Of a stretch of 64,000 nt of DNA, positions 25,342-34,117 are shown piece after piece. Position 1 is the stretch's first letter; each line of letters begins with the position of its first letter. A program made the position numbers and the translations under genes. The notes beneath the pieces are model-generated. The model saw only the letters and a list, made by a program, of their open reading frames with translations, was not told where the DNA came from and did no database searches. The stretch lies in contig JAKLIW010000005.1 of the NCBI GenBank assembly GCA_022709425.1, positions 178,974 through 242,973 on the forward strand. Direction: 5' to 3'. The DNA is from a bacterium (GTDB lineage Bacteria > UBP6 > UBA1177 > JAKLFG01).

Positions 25342-26994
25342 TTATTTGCCGGGACACTGCTTGACGACGGCGGGGTTGATGGAGCGCAGACCGTAGGCGC
25401 GGTCGAAGTGGCGCGAGAATTCCTCGGCAAGTTTCTCGGCGCGGTAGTGGAACGCCTCCTTATCCTCCCAGGTATTCTGCGGATTGAGGATGTTCGCGTC
25501 GACGCCGGGGCAGGAGAGCGGGACCATGATGTGGAACAGCGGGTCCTCGCGGTATTCGACCTTTTCCAGTTCGCCGTTGAGCGCCGCCGAGACGAGCCGC
25601 CGCGTGAGGGTGATGTCCATCCGCTTTCCCTTGCCGACCGGGCCGCCCGACCAACCGGTGTTGACGAGATAGACATGGGCGTGGTGCTTGTCGAGCTTCT
25701 CGCCGAAGAGGTTGATATAGTCGTTGGGATTGCGCGGGAAGAAGGGTTCGCCGAAGAAGCGCGAGAAGGTGGTCTCGGGATCCTTGACCCCCGTTTCGGT
25801 CCCGGCGAGCTTCGAGGTGTAGCCCATGAGGTACCACATCATCGCCTGTTCTTTATTCAGTTTCGCGACCGGCGGCAGGACGCCGTTGGCGTCGGCGGTG
25901 AGGAACAGTATCGTCGTCGGATGGCCGCTGACGGCCGATTCCTTGATGTTGGTCAGGAACGACAGCGGGAACCCGGCGCGGCTGTTCTCGGCGAGCCGTC
26001 CGTCGTAGAGGTCGAACGAACCGTCGGGGAAGACCATCGTGTTCTCGATGATCGCGCCGTGCTTGAGGTGGTGCGCCTGATGGAAGACGGCGTTGTATAT
26101 CTCCGGTTCCTTTTCCTTGTTGAGATTGATGAGCTTCGCGTAGCAGCCGTTCTCGAAGTTGGCCACGCCGTGGTCGCTCCAGCCGTGTTCGTCATCGCCC
26201 AAAAGCGCCCGCTCCGGATCGGCCGACAGCGTTGTCTTGCCGGTGCCCGACAGGCCGAGCAGAAGCGCGCAGTCGCCCTTTTCACCTTCGTTGGCCGAAC
26301 AGTGGAGCGGCAGGATGCCGATCTCGGGGAGGTAGTGGTTCATGACGGTGAACATCATCTTTTTGACCGATCCGAGGTAGGCCGAGCCGATGACGATGCC
26401 GATGCCGTTGTCGAAGTCCATCACGATGCACATATCGGTCGTTTTACCGCTCGGGAGCTTGCGCAGACGGCCGACATACTTGGCCGGGTCGAGTTTGTTG
26501 TAGGGGACCGCGAGTATGGTGAAGCCCTTCTTGGCGAACACGCTCTTGTCGATATCTTTGGGCACCGCGCGGAACATGTTGTCGGTGAACAGCGCCACCA
26601 GCGACCGGTCGGTGATGGTGCGGCAGGGGAGGGCGTAGGAGGAGTCTGCCCCCAGCACGCGGTCGGTGACGTAGAACGACTGCTTCTTGGCGAGGAATTC
26701 CAGCGCGTCGGCAAAAAGCATATCGAAGGTCTCGGGGGTGCAGGGGTTGCACGCGGGACTCGTCCAGTCGATCTTCGTTTCGCTTTCGGGACGGCGGACG
26801 ATGAGGGTGTCCTTGGGGCTGCGGCCGGTCGATTCGACCGGGGTCCAGGTGGCAAGGGTGCCGTTGACCGTGATGAGTGCCTTGCCGCGGGTAACGGCGT
26901 GGAAAATGAGCTCCTCACGCGAAACATTCATCTCCACCTTTTGATGGGTTTTCAACAGGTGATCGATCTTTTCCACGAAATCTTTGCGCTGCAT
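25342..26994 (-). CDS. pckA: Phosphoenolpyruvate carboxykinase (ATP)
   Basis: 550 residues. The enzyme makes PEP from oxaloacetate and ATP in gluconeogenesis. The ATP-type kinase-1a loop GLSGTGKTT is at 247-255 and the kinase-2/metal motif LLGDDEHGW at 265-272. The substrate and metal site blocks SAYLGSVKKMMFTVMNHYLPE, HCSAN and ENTMVFPDG are also present. Length fits the ATP-dependent family. It is a single gene with its own near-consensus promoter (27035-27063). Confidence 0.96.
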   Translation of the reverse strand: MQRKDFVEKIDHLLKTHQKVEMNVSREELIFHAVTRGKALITVNGTLATWTPVESTGRSPKDTLIVRRPESETKIDWTSPACNPCTPETFDMLFADALEFLAKKQSFYVTDRVLGADSSYALPCRTITDRSLVALFTDNMFRAVPKDIDKSVFAKKGFTILAVPYNKLDPAKYVGRLRKLPSGKTTDMCIVMDFDNGIGIVIGSAYLGSVKKMMFTVMNHYLPEIGILPLHCSANEGEKGDCALLLGLSGTGKTTLSADPERALLGDDEHGWSDHGVANFENGCYAKLINLNKEKEPEIYNAVFHQAHHLKHGAIIENTMVFPDGSFDLYDGRLAENSRAGFPLSFLTNIKESAVSGHPTTILFLTADANGVLPPVAKLNKEQAMMWYLMGYTSKLAGTETGVKDPETTFSRFFGEPFFPRNPNDYINLFGEKLDKHHAHVYLVNTGWSGGPVGKGKRMDITLTRRLVSAALNGELEKVEYREDPLFHIMVPLSCPGVDANILNPQNTWEDKEAFHYRAEKLAEEFSRHFDRAYGLRSINPAVVKQCPGK

Positions 26995-27034
26995 GCTATT
27001 ACTCCATCAAGATAAGACAAAAGACCACGGCGGC

Positions 27035-27063
27035 ACTATAGCCCAAAGAAATGCGATTGACAA
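27035..27063 (-). promoter_or_regulatory. Promoter before pckA
   Basis: TTGTCA (27063-27058), 17 bp, TATAGT (27040-27035) on the minus strand; TGGAG precedes the ATG by 8 bp. Confidence 0.65.
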
Positions 27064-27093
27064 ATTTTCTTTGTTTTTGAACAGAAAGCAACG

Positions 27094-27753
27094 TTACAAG
27101 GAAGAGGATATCCCGAGCGCCTTTTTGATCTCGGTGGCCAGTGTGGCGACCTTCTCGCGCATCGTGTCGCCTTTTTTCACCTCTTTTTCCAGCACCGCTG
27201 CGGTGGCGACCGGCGCTTTCCCAGTGAGCGTCTCCATGTTCTTGAATGCCTTCTCGTGGCCCGAACCGCCCTCGGTCGCGAAGAAGGCGACCTTCTTGAG
27301 ATCATCCTTGTAGACCGTCAGAAAGGAACGAATCGCCGGGGTCATGTTCCACGCCCAGATGGGGGTGCCGATGACGACGAGGTCGTAGTCCTTCGGGTTC
27401 TTCTTGAGTTTTTCGATGCTGGTCGCCGTCTCCTGCCACGCCGCTTTGCCCGCCTTGAGGTATCCCCAGACGCCCTCCCAGTCGGTCCCCTGTTCGATTA
27501 ATTTCTCGCTGTCGGCGTTGAGTTTCGACGCGATGAGCGACGCGACCGACTCGGTGTTGCCCGAGCGGCTGAAATAGACGACGAGGATCTTCGGTTCTTT
27601 TGGTTCCATCGCGACTCCTCCTTCGGTTGGTGTAGCGGCTTGTCCGCCGGAGCCTTCGGCGGCGGCGGGGACTTGAGCGGCGGCCTCTTGAGCCGTCATG
27701 ACGGCGGCGCACAACAGCGTCGCGCAGAAAAGGGTCATTTGTTTGAACGACAT
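27094..27753 (-). CDS. Flavodoxin-family protein with signal peptide and internal start
   Basis: 219 residues from ATG 27753. Residues 1-27 look like a Sec signal (MTLFCATLLCAAVMTAQEAAAQ), followed by an Ala/Gly linker and a flavodoxin fold from about 54. The FMN phosphate loop is YFSRSGNTES (60-69), with GTPIWAWNMTPAIRSFL and FFATEGGSGHEKAF forming the other flavin-side loops. Flavodoxins carry electrons in the cytoplasm, so an export signal is odd. A second ATG at 27609 (Met49) has AAGGAGG seven bases upstream and would give a 171-residue cytoplasmic form. The long start also has GAAGGAG and a strong promoter. Redox partner and location are open. Confidence 0.85.
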   Translation of the reverse strand: MSFKQMTLFCATLLCAAVMTAQEAAAQVPAAAEGSGGQAATPTEGGVAMEPKEPKILVVYFSRSGNTESVASLIASKLNADSEKLIEQGTDWEGVWGYLKAGKAAWQETATSIEKLKKNPKDYDLVVIGTPIWAWNMTPAIRSFLTVYKDDLKKVAFFATEGGSGHEKAFKNMETLTGKAPVATAAVLEKEVKKGDTMREKVATLATEIKKALGISSSL

Positions 27754-27792
27754 TTCGCTAACTCCTTCATAGGGTTCGATCTTTGTCGGAGC

Positions 27793-27821
27793 ACTATAAC
27801 AAAAAGAATTTGCGCTGTCAA
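27793..27821 (-). promoter_or_regulatory. Strong promoter before the flavodoxin gene
   Basis: TTGACA (27821-27816), 17 bp, TATAGT (27798-27793) on the minus strand, close to the sigma-70 consensus. Confidence 0.7.
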
Positions 27822-27889
27822 AGATGGATTTTATAGTTCCTGCGATGGAGCACGGTCGGAGGAGCATTCCGTGGCGTATCGCCGAAACC

Positions 27890-27917
27890 TTGAAATCAGT
27901 CTGCCGCTTGCTATACT
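27890..27917 (+). promoter_or_regulatory. Promoter before the 471-residue lipoprotein
   Basis: TTGAAA (27890-27895), 16 bp, TATACT (27912-27917), followed by AGAGGAGA and the ATG at 27958. Confidence 0.6.
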
Positions 27918-27957
27918 CGCGACGGTGAAAGTGTAGCGGACCCGCAGAGGAGATGGG

Positions 27958-29373
27958 ATGACAAAGATCGCGTTGCTCCTTCCGATCGTTCTGACCGTCG
28001 GATGTAGCGATTTCGTACTGAAAGATCGTGGCGATATCGGCGAAAGTTGCTTTGGCAACGGCACCTGCAAGGATCCCTTCATCTGCGTCGCGGGCGCCTG
28101 CGTCGCTTCGTACGACGACAGCGACCTGCTTCTTTCCGACACCGCGGAGCCGTTCGATGATGACGCCGTTCAGCCGGACGATATCGTCTCTCCCGATGAG
28201 GAGACGATCCTCGCCGATGACCACGGCGCGTTATCGGACGCCGACGGAGAGCTCCCCGATGCCGATGGAGACCTCCTCGACGCCGATCAGTCGGCCGACG
28301 AGATCGATGTGGTGAGCGACGGGGAAGATGGAACGGTCGACCACGATGAGGGTTCGCTGGACAATATCGTTCCCGATGAGGATGCCGATCCGATACCGTC
28401 CGATGAGGATGATGTCACCCCCCCGAACGAATGCGTGACGATGAGCGATCCCTGCGACAATGGGGGCGATATCGGGGCTGTTTGCAACGATACGGTAGCC
28501 GGGTATGATTGCGCCTGCTCGCTCAACTATGCGTTCAACGGCACCTTCTGCCTTGCCGATACCCGATCGGAACAACCGTGCACCGGACTGCCCGCCAACG
28601 CGTCATGGAACACCGTATCGAGCATCGTTCAGACATGGAATGGGTCGTCGTGGCAACCCGACACGGCAGGCGTTCACAACCAGAACCCCAGCACCACCGA
28701 ATGCCGATTTATCTGCGTGACCGATCACCACTGGGACGGCGCCGCCTGCGTTTCGAATACCCGCACCTTCACCTGCGCCGAAAAGCCGGAGAACTCCGAC
28801 TGGAATACGGTCTCTTCCTACCAGCAGGCCTGGAACGGGAGCGCATGGACGCCCTCCGACAGCGCGACCTCCTACAGCCTGAACGGCAGCACGACCGCCT
28901 GCCGCTACAAGTGCGCCGCTGGGTCGGCGTGGACCGGATCGGCCTGTGTCTCTTCAAGTTGCGGCGCGAATTTCCCCAACACCTTCGGCGGACTGTGCTG
29001 GTCGGAACCGACCGGGCTCCCGACGACTTGGGGCGACGCCGGCACACACTGCAGTTCGATCGGCGGACGGCGGCCGACCATATCGGAACTCCGAAAACTC
29101 ATCACGACCTGCCCCGCTACCCAGACCGGCGGTTCCTGCGGGGTCACCGACAGTTGTCTCTCATCGACCTGCTGGTCGTCTAATTGCGAATCCTGCACCG
29201 ACATGGGCGACGGTCGCTATTCGGTCTTCGGCGACAGGACTTGGCTCTGGTCGTCGCAGGAACTGCTGAGTTATACCGCCAACGCGTGGTATGTGAATTT
29301 CAAAAGCGGCCGGGTCTATAACGGCGAAAAGAACTACACCCCCGCCAACTATGATGTGCGCTGTGTCCAGTAG
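27958..29373 (+). CDS. Acidic-stalk lipoprotein with Cys-rich repeats and a DUF1566/C-type-lectin-like end
   Basis: 471 residues. Lipobox VLTVGC (C16) is followed by a four-Cys module at C31, C37, C43 and C48. An Asp-rich stalk (about 52-142) then leads to an EGF-like stretch (CVTMSDPCDNGG...YDCACSLNYAFNG). Two copies of a 60-residue repeat follow, each with SWNTVSS, Q-x-WNGS-x-W, T-x-C-R and W-x-G-x-A-C. The end (about 335-471) resembles a DUF1566/FGE-like fold: GLCWSEPTGLP, RRPTISELRKLI, WLWSSQE and NYDVRCVQ. The same four-Cys spacing occurs in the lipoproteins at 33099-34073 and 49490-51124. It is probably displayed on the cell surface. The ligand is unknown. Confidence 0.8.
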   Translation: MTKIALLLPIVLTVGCSDFVLKDRGDIGESCFGNGTCKDPFICVAGACVASYDDSDLLLSDTAEPFDDDAVQPDDIVSPDEETILADDHGALSDADGELPDADGDLLDADQSADEIDVVSDGEDGTVDHDEGSLDNIVPDEDADPIPSDEDDVTPPNECVTMSDPCDNGGDIGAVCNDTVAGYDCACSLNYAFNGTFCLADTRSEQPCTGLPANASWNTVSSIVQTWNGSSWQPDTAGVHNQNPSTTECRFICVTDHHWDGAACVSNTRTFTCAEKPENSDWNTVSSYQQAWNGSAWTPSDSATSYSLNGSTTACRYKCAAGSAWTGSACVSSSCGANFPNTFGGLCWSEPTGLPTTWGDAGTHCSSIGGRRPTISELRKLITTCPATQTGGSCGVTDSCLSSTCWSSNCESCTDMGDGRYSVFGDRTWLWSSQELLSYTANAWYVNFKSGRVYNGEKNYTPANYDVRCVQ

Positions 29374-29421
29374 TGAACGGCGTTTGGGTGTTTCAGCGGG
29401 TTGCATGAACGGGAGCGGCGC

Positions 29422-31710
29422 GTGACCATACTCATCATCACCGAAAAGCCGTCGATGGCGCGGAAGTACCGCGAGGCGCTGAAGGGGGTCCCCGATCTGC
29501 GGGTCGCCAACTCGTTCGGCCACATCGAATCGCTCGCCGACATCAATCACTACCTCGCCGACCGGCTCGGCGAGAACAACACCTGGCGCGGCTCGATCCC
29601 GCACCTGCCGTTCGTGCCGGAGAAATTCGTCCATGTCATCCGCGAGGAGGAGGCATTCACCGAGATAGCCAAACACCTCGCGCAGGCCGACGAGGTGGTG
29701 CTCGCCTGTGACCCCGACCGCGAAGGGGAACTCATCCAGCGCAACATCGTCGAGATAGCGGCCGACCGCGGCCTGATGAAGGGGCAAAAACTGACGCGCG
29801 TCTGGCTCCACAGCGAAACGGCGTCGGAGATAAAAAAGGCGTTCGCCGAGCGCAGACCGCACAGCGACTACGAAGGCTACTATCAGGCGGCGAGGACCCG
29901 CGAGGCGGTCGACTGGACCGTCGGGCTCCAACTGACGCGGCTCTATTCGGTGAAGTACGGGCGGCCGGGGCACCTCATATCGGTCGGCCGCGTCCAGTCG
30001 TGGCTGCTGGCCGAGATCGTGAAGCGCTGGCGTGAGCACACCGACCATACGCCGCAGACCTACTGGACCTACTCGTTCAAGACGGCCGACGGCGTCGTGT
30101 TCAATCTCGTCGACGAGGAGAAAAAGATACGGAAGTTCTTCGCGGCCGACGCGGAAGACCAGAAGAAAGTGGCGGCGCTCGCCGGGAAGGCGCTCCCGAT
30201 CACCGCCGTCGAGAAGAAGCCCTTCAGCGAATTCGCCCCGTCGCTCTACGACCTCAAGCAGATGCAGAAGGATGCCGCGAACAAGTACAAGTTCAGTCCC
30301 GACGATACGCTGAAACTGGCGCAGACGCTCTACGAGACGCACGAACTCATCAGTTATCCCCGCACCGACTGCAATGTCCTTTCGCCCGAGGAGGCGAAGG
30401 AACTGGGGAAGGCGGTGGCGCTGGTCGAGCGGTTCGCCGACTATCGCCAACTCGCCGCGACGGTGCGCAGTGCGAACCCGGAGTTCGCGCTCGCCAAGAA
30501 ATACATCGGCGAACTGCAGGGACACTACGCCATCATCCCGGTCCTTTCCTACGATCGCCCCGGCCTGCCGACGCTGTCGGAGGACGAGCGGAAACTCTTC
30601 GACCTCATCGTGAAGCGGTTCCTCGCGACGCTCCTGCCGCCCGCGAAGGGCGACACGACCGAGATGCTGGGGACCATCGACAATATCCCGTTCCTCGCGC
30701 GGTTCCGCAACTACACCGATCTCGGCTTCAAGGCGGCGCTGGGTAAGGAACTCGTCGCCGACGACGATGCGGAAGAGGAAGAGAAGCCGCTGCAGGTCTC
30801 CTACGCGCCCGGTCAGACGGTCGCCGGAAAACTGGGCGAAAAGAAGGACGAGACCAAGCCGCCGCCGCTCTACACCGACGCGGCGATACTGTCGCTAATG
30901 GAAAAGGCGCACCTGCTGGTCGCCGACAAGGCGCTGCGCGAGGCGCTCAAGGATGCCAACGGAGTCGGGACCGCCGCGACGCGGGCCGGGTTCATCCCGA
31001 CGCTCATCGCCCGCGAATACATCAAAAAGGAGAAGCAGGTCTACGTTCCCACGCCGCTCGGCCTCGAACTGGAGCCGCTTCTCCCCGACGAACTCAAGGT
31101 GCCCGACTACAGCGCGCGGCTCGAATATCATCTCTGGAACACGGTGAAGGGGAAGGGGAGCGTCGGTTTCGACCAGTTCATGACCGAGTCGCTCGACTTT
31201 CTGCGGCGTGTTTTCGATAAAATTCAAGGGAGCGTCGCGCGGCTCAACCAGCTCGACGCCGCCGATGCGCTTGGCCCGTGCCCGAAGTGCGGCAAGGGCT
31301 TTGTCCTCGAACGGGAGAAGTGCTATTCCTGCACCGACCGTCAGGGGTGCGGATTCGTCGTCTGGAAAAGCTATTCCGAGGGGAAGGTGACCAAGACCGA
31401 ACTCAAGAACCTGCTCAAGAACGGCGAGACGAAAAAACCGCTCAAGATGAAAAATAAGGAAGGGAAGCCTTTCGAGGCGCGCCTTCGGCTGAACCGGGAT
31501 TCGTGGCGGATGGATTACATTTTTGAGACCCCGCCTGCCGCCGCGCAAGGCGCCGGTGAAAAGCCTGTCGCGCCGCAACGGCCGCTTTCGGAGAAGCAGA
31601 TGGCGGTCATCAAACGGGCGGCGCCCGACGCGGTACAGCAGGCGGTCGCCGCCGGCGACACCGCCGTTGGCTGGAAGTTCCTCGACGAGTATTTTTCGAA
31701 AGGCAGATAA
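29422..31710 (+). CDS. topB: DNA topoisomerase III (type IA)
   Basis: 762 residues. Type IA topoisomerases nick one strand through a tyrosine and pass the other strand. The TOPRIM domain starts IITEKPSMARKYREAL and holds the metal motif DPDREGE (97-103). GRVQSWLLAEIV and the active-site block ELISYPRTDC (Tyr about 312) are present. A C-terminal zinc-ribbon-like part (CPKCGKG, CYSC, GCGFVVW) precedes a Lys-rich region. The GTG at 29422 is chosen because the conserved VTILIITEKPS begins there; a TTG seven codons upstream is the alternative. It lies 13 bp before radA in the same orientation, so two DNA-maintenance genes are probably co-transcribed. Confidence 0.94.
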   Translation: MTILIITEKPSMARKYREALKGVPDLRVANSFGHIESLADINHYLADRLGENNTWRGSIPHLPFVPEKFVHVIREEEAFTEIAKHLAQADEVVLACDPDREGELIQRNIVEIAADRGLMKGQKLTRVWLHSETASEIKKAFAERRPHSDYEGYYQAARTREAVDWTVGLQLTRLYSVKYGRPGHLISVGRVQSWLLAEIVKRWREHTDHTPQTYWTYSFKTADGVVFNLVDEEKKIRKFFAADAEDQKKVAALAGKALPITAVEKKPFSEFAPSLYDLKQMQKDAANKYKFSPDDTLKLAQTLYETHELISYPRTDCNVLSPEEAKELGKAVALVERFADYRQLAATVRSANPEFALAKKYIGELQGHYAIIPVLSYDRPGLPTLSEDERKLFDLIVKRFLATLLPPAKGDTTEMLGTIDNIPFLARFRNYTDLGFKAALGKELVADDDAEEEEKPLQVSYAPGQTVAGKLGEKKDETKPPPLYTDAAILSLMEKAHLLVADKALREALKDANGVGTAATRAGFIPTLIAREYIKKEKQVYVPTPLGLELEPLLPDELKVPDYSARLEYHLWNTVKGKGSVGFDQFMTESLDFLRRVFDKIQGSVARLNQLDAADALGPCPKCGKGFVLEREKCYSCTDRQGCGFVVWKSYSEGKVTKTELKNLLKNGETKKPLKMKNKEGKPFEARLRLNRDSWRMDYIFETPPAAAQGAGEKPVAPQRPLSEKQMAVIKRAAPDAVQQAVAAGDTAVGWKFLDEYFSKGR

Positions 31711-31723
31711 GGGGAGGGATACG

Positions 31724-33094
31724 ATGGCGAAGAAGAAAAAAACGATGTTCATTTGCTCGCATTGCGGCTACAGCTCGGTCAAGTGGCTCGGCCGTTGTCC
31801 GGGGTGCGGCGAGTGGGAGAGTTTTGAGGAGAAGGATGAGACACTCTTCACGATAAGCGCCCATTCGTCCGACGCCCCGCTCTACACCCACATCGACGCG
31901 ATAGATACGACGCAGGCCGACCGGATCGACTGCGGATCGGTCGAGTTCAACCGCATCCTCGGCGGCGGCGCGGTGCGCGGCAGTTACAACCTGATCTCGG
32001 GTGCCCCCGGCGTCGGCAAATCGACCCTCATGCTCCAGATAGCGCTGAAACTGGCAGCGCACCGCAAGGTGCTCTACCTTTCGGGCGAGGAGTCGGCGCC
32101 GCAGGTGAAGATGCGGTTCGGCCGCCTGACCAAGGCCGAGGCGAAAAGCCAACTCTTCGTCAGCAACGAGAACAACATTGAACTCCTGCGTGAGATCGTC
32201 GAGCAGGAGAAGTTCGAGGTGGTCTTCGTCGATTCGATCCAGAGCGTCTTCTCGACCGCCGTCACCGGCATCCCCGGCGCGGTCGGCCAGATAAAGGAGT
32301 GCGCAGTGCGGCTCCTCGAGATCGCGAAAAAAAGCGGTGTGACGCTCTTCGTCATCGGGCATGTCACCAAGTCGGGGACCATCGCCGGGCCGATGCTGCT
32401 CGAGCACATGGTCGACACGGTGCTCTACTTCGAGGGCGATCCGACGCTCGGCTACCGCGTTCTGCGGACCACCAAGAACCGCTTCGGCGGCACCGACGAG
32501 ATCGGCATTTTCACGATGACCTCGCAGGGACTCGAAGAGGTCGAGAACCCGTCGCAGTTCTTCATATCGAACCGCGAGGAGCATACCTCGGGCGGGGCGC
32601 TCGCCCTTATCATGGAGGGGACGCGGCCGTTCCTCATCGAGGTGCAGTCGCTCGCCACGAACTCCAACCTGCCCCAGCCGCGCCGCGTGACCAGCGGCAT
32701 CGACAACGGCCGGCTGGCGATGATAACGGCGGTCCTCGAAAAACGCGGCGACGTCTATTTCTCCAGCTTCGATGTTTTCGTCAATGTGGTGGGCGGGCTC
32801 AAGCTCAAGACCCCGGCGAGTGATCTCCCCATCGCGGCGTCGCTTCTGTCGTCGATGTTCAGTATCGCCGTGCCGTCGCGGGTCGCCTTCATCGGCGAGA
32901 TGGGGCTGGCGGGCGAGATACGGGAGGTGCCGGGGATAGAACTGATGCTCAAAGAGGGGGCGCGCCTCGGCCTCAAACGGATCTATGTCCCGGTCCTGCG
33001 CCACAAACCCAAGGTGAAAGGGGTCGAACTGGTCGAACTCAAGAATATCTTCGGCCTCATCGAAGAGGTCCGCACCATGAAGATATTCGAGTAA
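31724..33094 (+). CDS. radA: DNA repair protein RadA
   Basis: 456 residues. RadA (Sms) is a RecA-like ATPase that drives branch migration in homologous recombination. The zinc finger CSHCGYSSVKWLGRCPGCGEW (C11, C14, C25, C28), Walker A SGAPGVGKST (92-101), the RadA-specific KNRFG motif and a C-terminal Lon-protease-like domain (AIPSRVAF-like region, here SIAVPSRVAFIGEMGLAGEIR) are all present. GGGGAGGG precedes the ATG. It follows topB by 13 bp and converges with a lipoprotein gene 4 bp downstream. Confidence 0.97.
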   Translation: MAKKKKTMFICSHCGYSSVKWLGRCPGCGEWESFEEKDETLFTISAHSSDAPLYTHIDAIDTTQADRIDCGSVEFNRILGGGAVRGSYNLISGAPGVGKSTLMLQIALKLAAHRKVLYLSGEESAPQVKMRFGRLTKAEAKSQLFVSNENNIELLREIVEQEKFEVVFVDSIQSVFSTAVTGIPGAVGQIKECAVRLLEIAKKSGVTLFVIGHVTKSGTIAGPMLLEHMVDTVLYFEGDPTLGYRVLRTTKNRFGGTDEIGIFTMTSQGLEEVENPSQFFISNREEHTSGGALALIMEGTRPFLIEVQSLATNSNLPQPRRVTSGIDNGRLAMITAVLEKRGDVYFSSFDVFVNVVGGLKLKTPASDLPIAASLLSSMFSIAVPSRVAFIGEMGLAGEIREVPGIELMLKEGARLGLKRIYVPVLRHKPKVKGVELVELKNIFGLIEEVRTMKIFE

Positions 33095-33098
33095 AACG

Positions 33099-34073
33099 CT
33101 AGAACGATATCGTGATGTTCGGGCGCGAGCCGTCGACCGAGCCGTTGTCGGTCGGGATGTAATTCTCATTCCACGCCTCGTGCAGGCCCGGCGCGTCGGT
33201 GTAGCGGTTGGCAGGAGAATCGCTGTCGTTGGTGTCCTTCTTGTTCATCTCGACGAGCACCAGCAGATTGTTCTCGCCGCTGTGAACGAACGGCGTTGTC
33301 AGCGTGAACTCATTCCAACCGGCGACGGTGGTGATGTCGCCTTCGAAGACGACGGTCGCCCCGGTGGTCTGCGTATCCCAGGTCGAGGCCGAGAGCGAGG
33401 CGTCGGTCGTTTCTTTCAGATATATCTTGATGGGCCGCGAGGTCGCCGCGCCGGTCTCATCGTACCACGCAAGTTTCGTAATGGTCGCCGAATAACCGAT
33501 CTCGGCGGCAAGGTAGAGCCCGGCGGAACGCGAATAGGGGAACAGCCGGCAGCCGATCGGTATCCACTGCGTGTCGGTCCCATCGCCGATGGTGACGCTC
33601 GAGGGTAGCACGGTGTCGCTGTCTGTTACCGTGGTATCGTCGGCGACGACATCTTCGTCGGCCGGTTCTTCGACCAACAGTTCGTCGCCATCGTTCAGCA
33701 GTTTGTCGGTGTCGGGCAGGATGCCATCCTCATCGATGATTGGTTGATCGTCGGTCGGTACGACATCAACACTATCCTCGTCAACGACCGGCTGATCGTC
33801 GACCGGTTCGGTGTCGACGATGATATCGTCGGTCACATCGGTCACATCCGATAAATCGGTCGTATCAACGGTGTCGGGCGTGGCGGTATCTTTGTCGGCG
33901 GGCTTCGTGTCGACCGTCATCTCGACGCAGGTATAGTCAACACAATCCATACCCTCCGGGCAGTCGAGGATGCTTTCGCAGAAGATATCTTCCGTTTCCT
34001 CGGGCGTCGAGCAGGCGGTGAAAAGAGAGAAAAGCAGCGCGCCGCAGATGACGGCCAGCATTTTCCGGTTCAT
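33099..34073 (-). CDS. Acidic-stalk lipoprotein with C-terminal beta-sandwich domain
   Basis: 324 residues. Lipobox LFTAC (C21), then the four-Cys module C32, C38, C44, C49 with the same spacing as two other lipoproteins in the window. A long Asp/Thr/Val stalk (about 55-165) follows. The C-terminal domain (about 168-324) begins SVTIGDGTDTQWIPIGCRLFPYSRS and continues YLAAEIGYSATITKLAWYDE and RPIKIYLKETTDASL. It resembles a beta-sandwich seen in secreted proteins of Bacteroidetes and uncultured bacteria. GAGG lies 8 bp before the ATG. It follows the 646-residue lipoprotein by 44 bp and is probably in one operon with it. Confidence 0.78.
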   Translation of the reverse strand: MNRKMLAVICGALLFSLFTACSTPEETEDIFCESILDCPEGMDCVDYTCVEMTVDTKPADKDTATPDTVDTTDLSDVTDVTDDIIVDTEPVDDQPVVDEDSVDVVPTDDQPIIDEDGILPDTDKLLNDGDELLVEEPADEDVVADDTTVTDSDTVLPSSVTIGDGTDTQWIPIGCRLFPYSRSAGLYLAAEIGYSATITKLAWYDETGAATSRPIKIYLKETTDASLSASTWDTQTTGATVVFEGDITTVAGWNEFTLTTPFVHSGENNLLVLVEMNKKDTNDSDSPANRYTDAPGLHEAWNENYIPTDNGSVDGSRPNITISF

Positions 34074-34117
34074 GTTCCGTACCTCATCTATCGTTGTTTG
34101 GGTGATCTTCATGGTAT

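Noticed and set aside
27754..28224. Upstream in-frame extension of the flavodoxin gene
   Set aside because: It is antisense to the divergent lipoprotein and covers a near-consensus promoter. The start at 27753 has a ribosome site and a signal peptide.
33060..33099. Terminator between convergent radA and the lipoprotein gene
   Set aside because: Only 4 bp separate the stops, and no stable hairpin with a T-run is visible.
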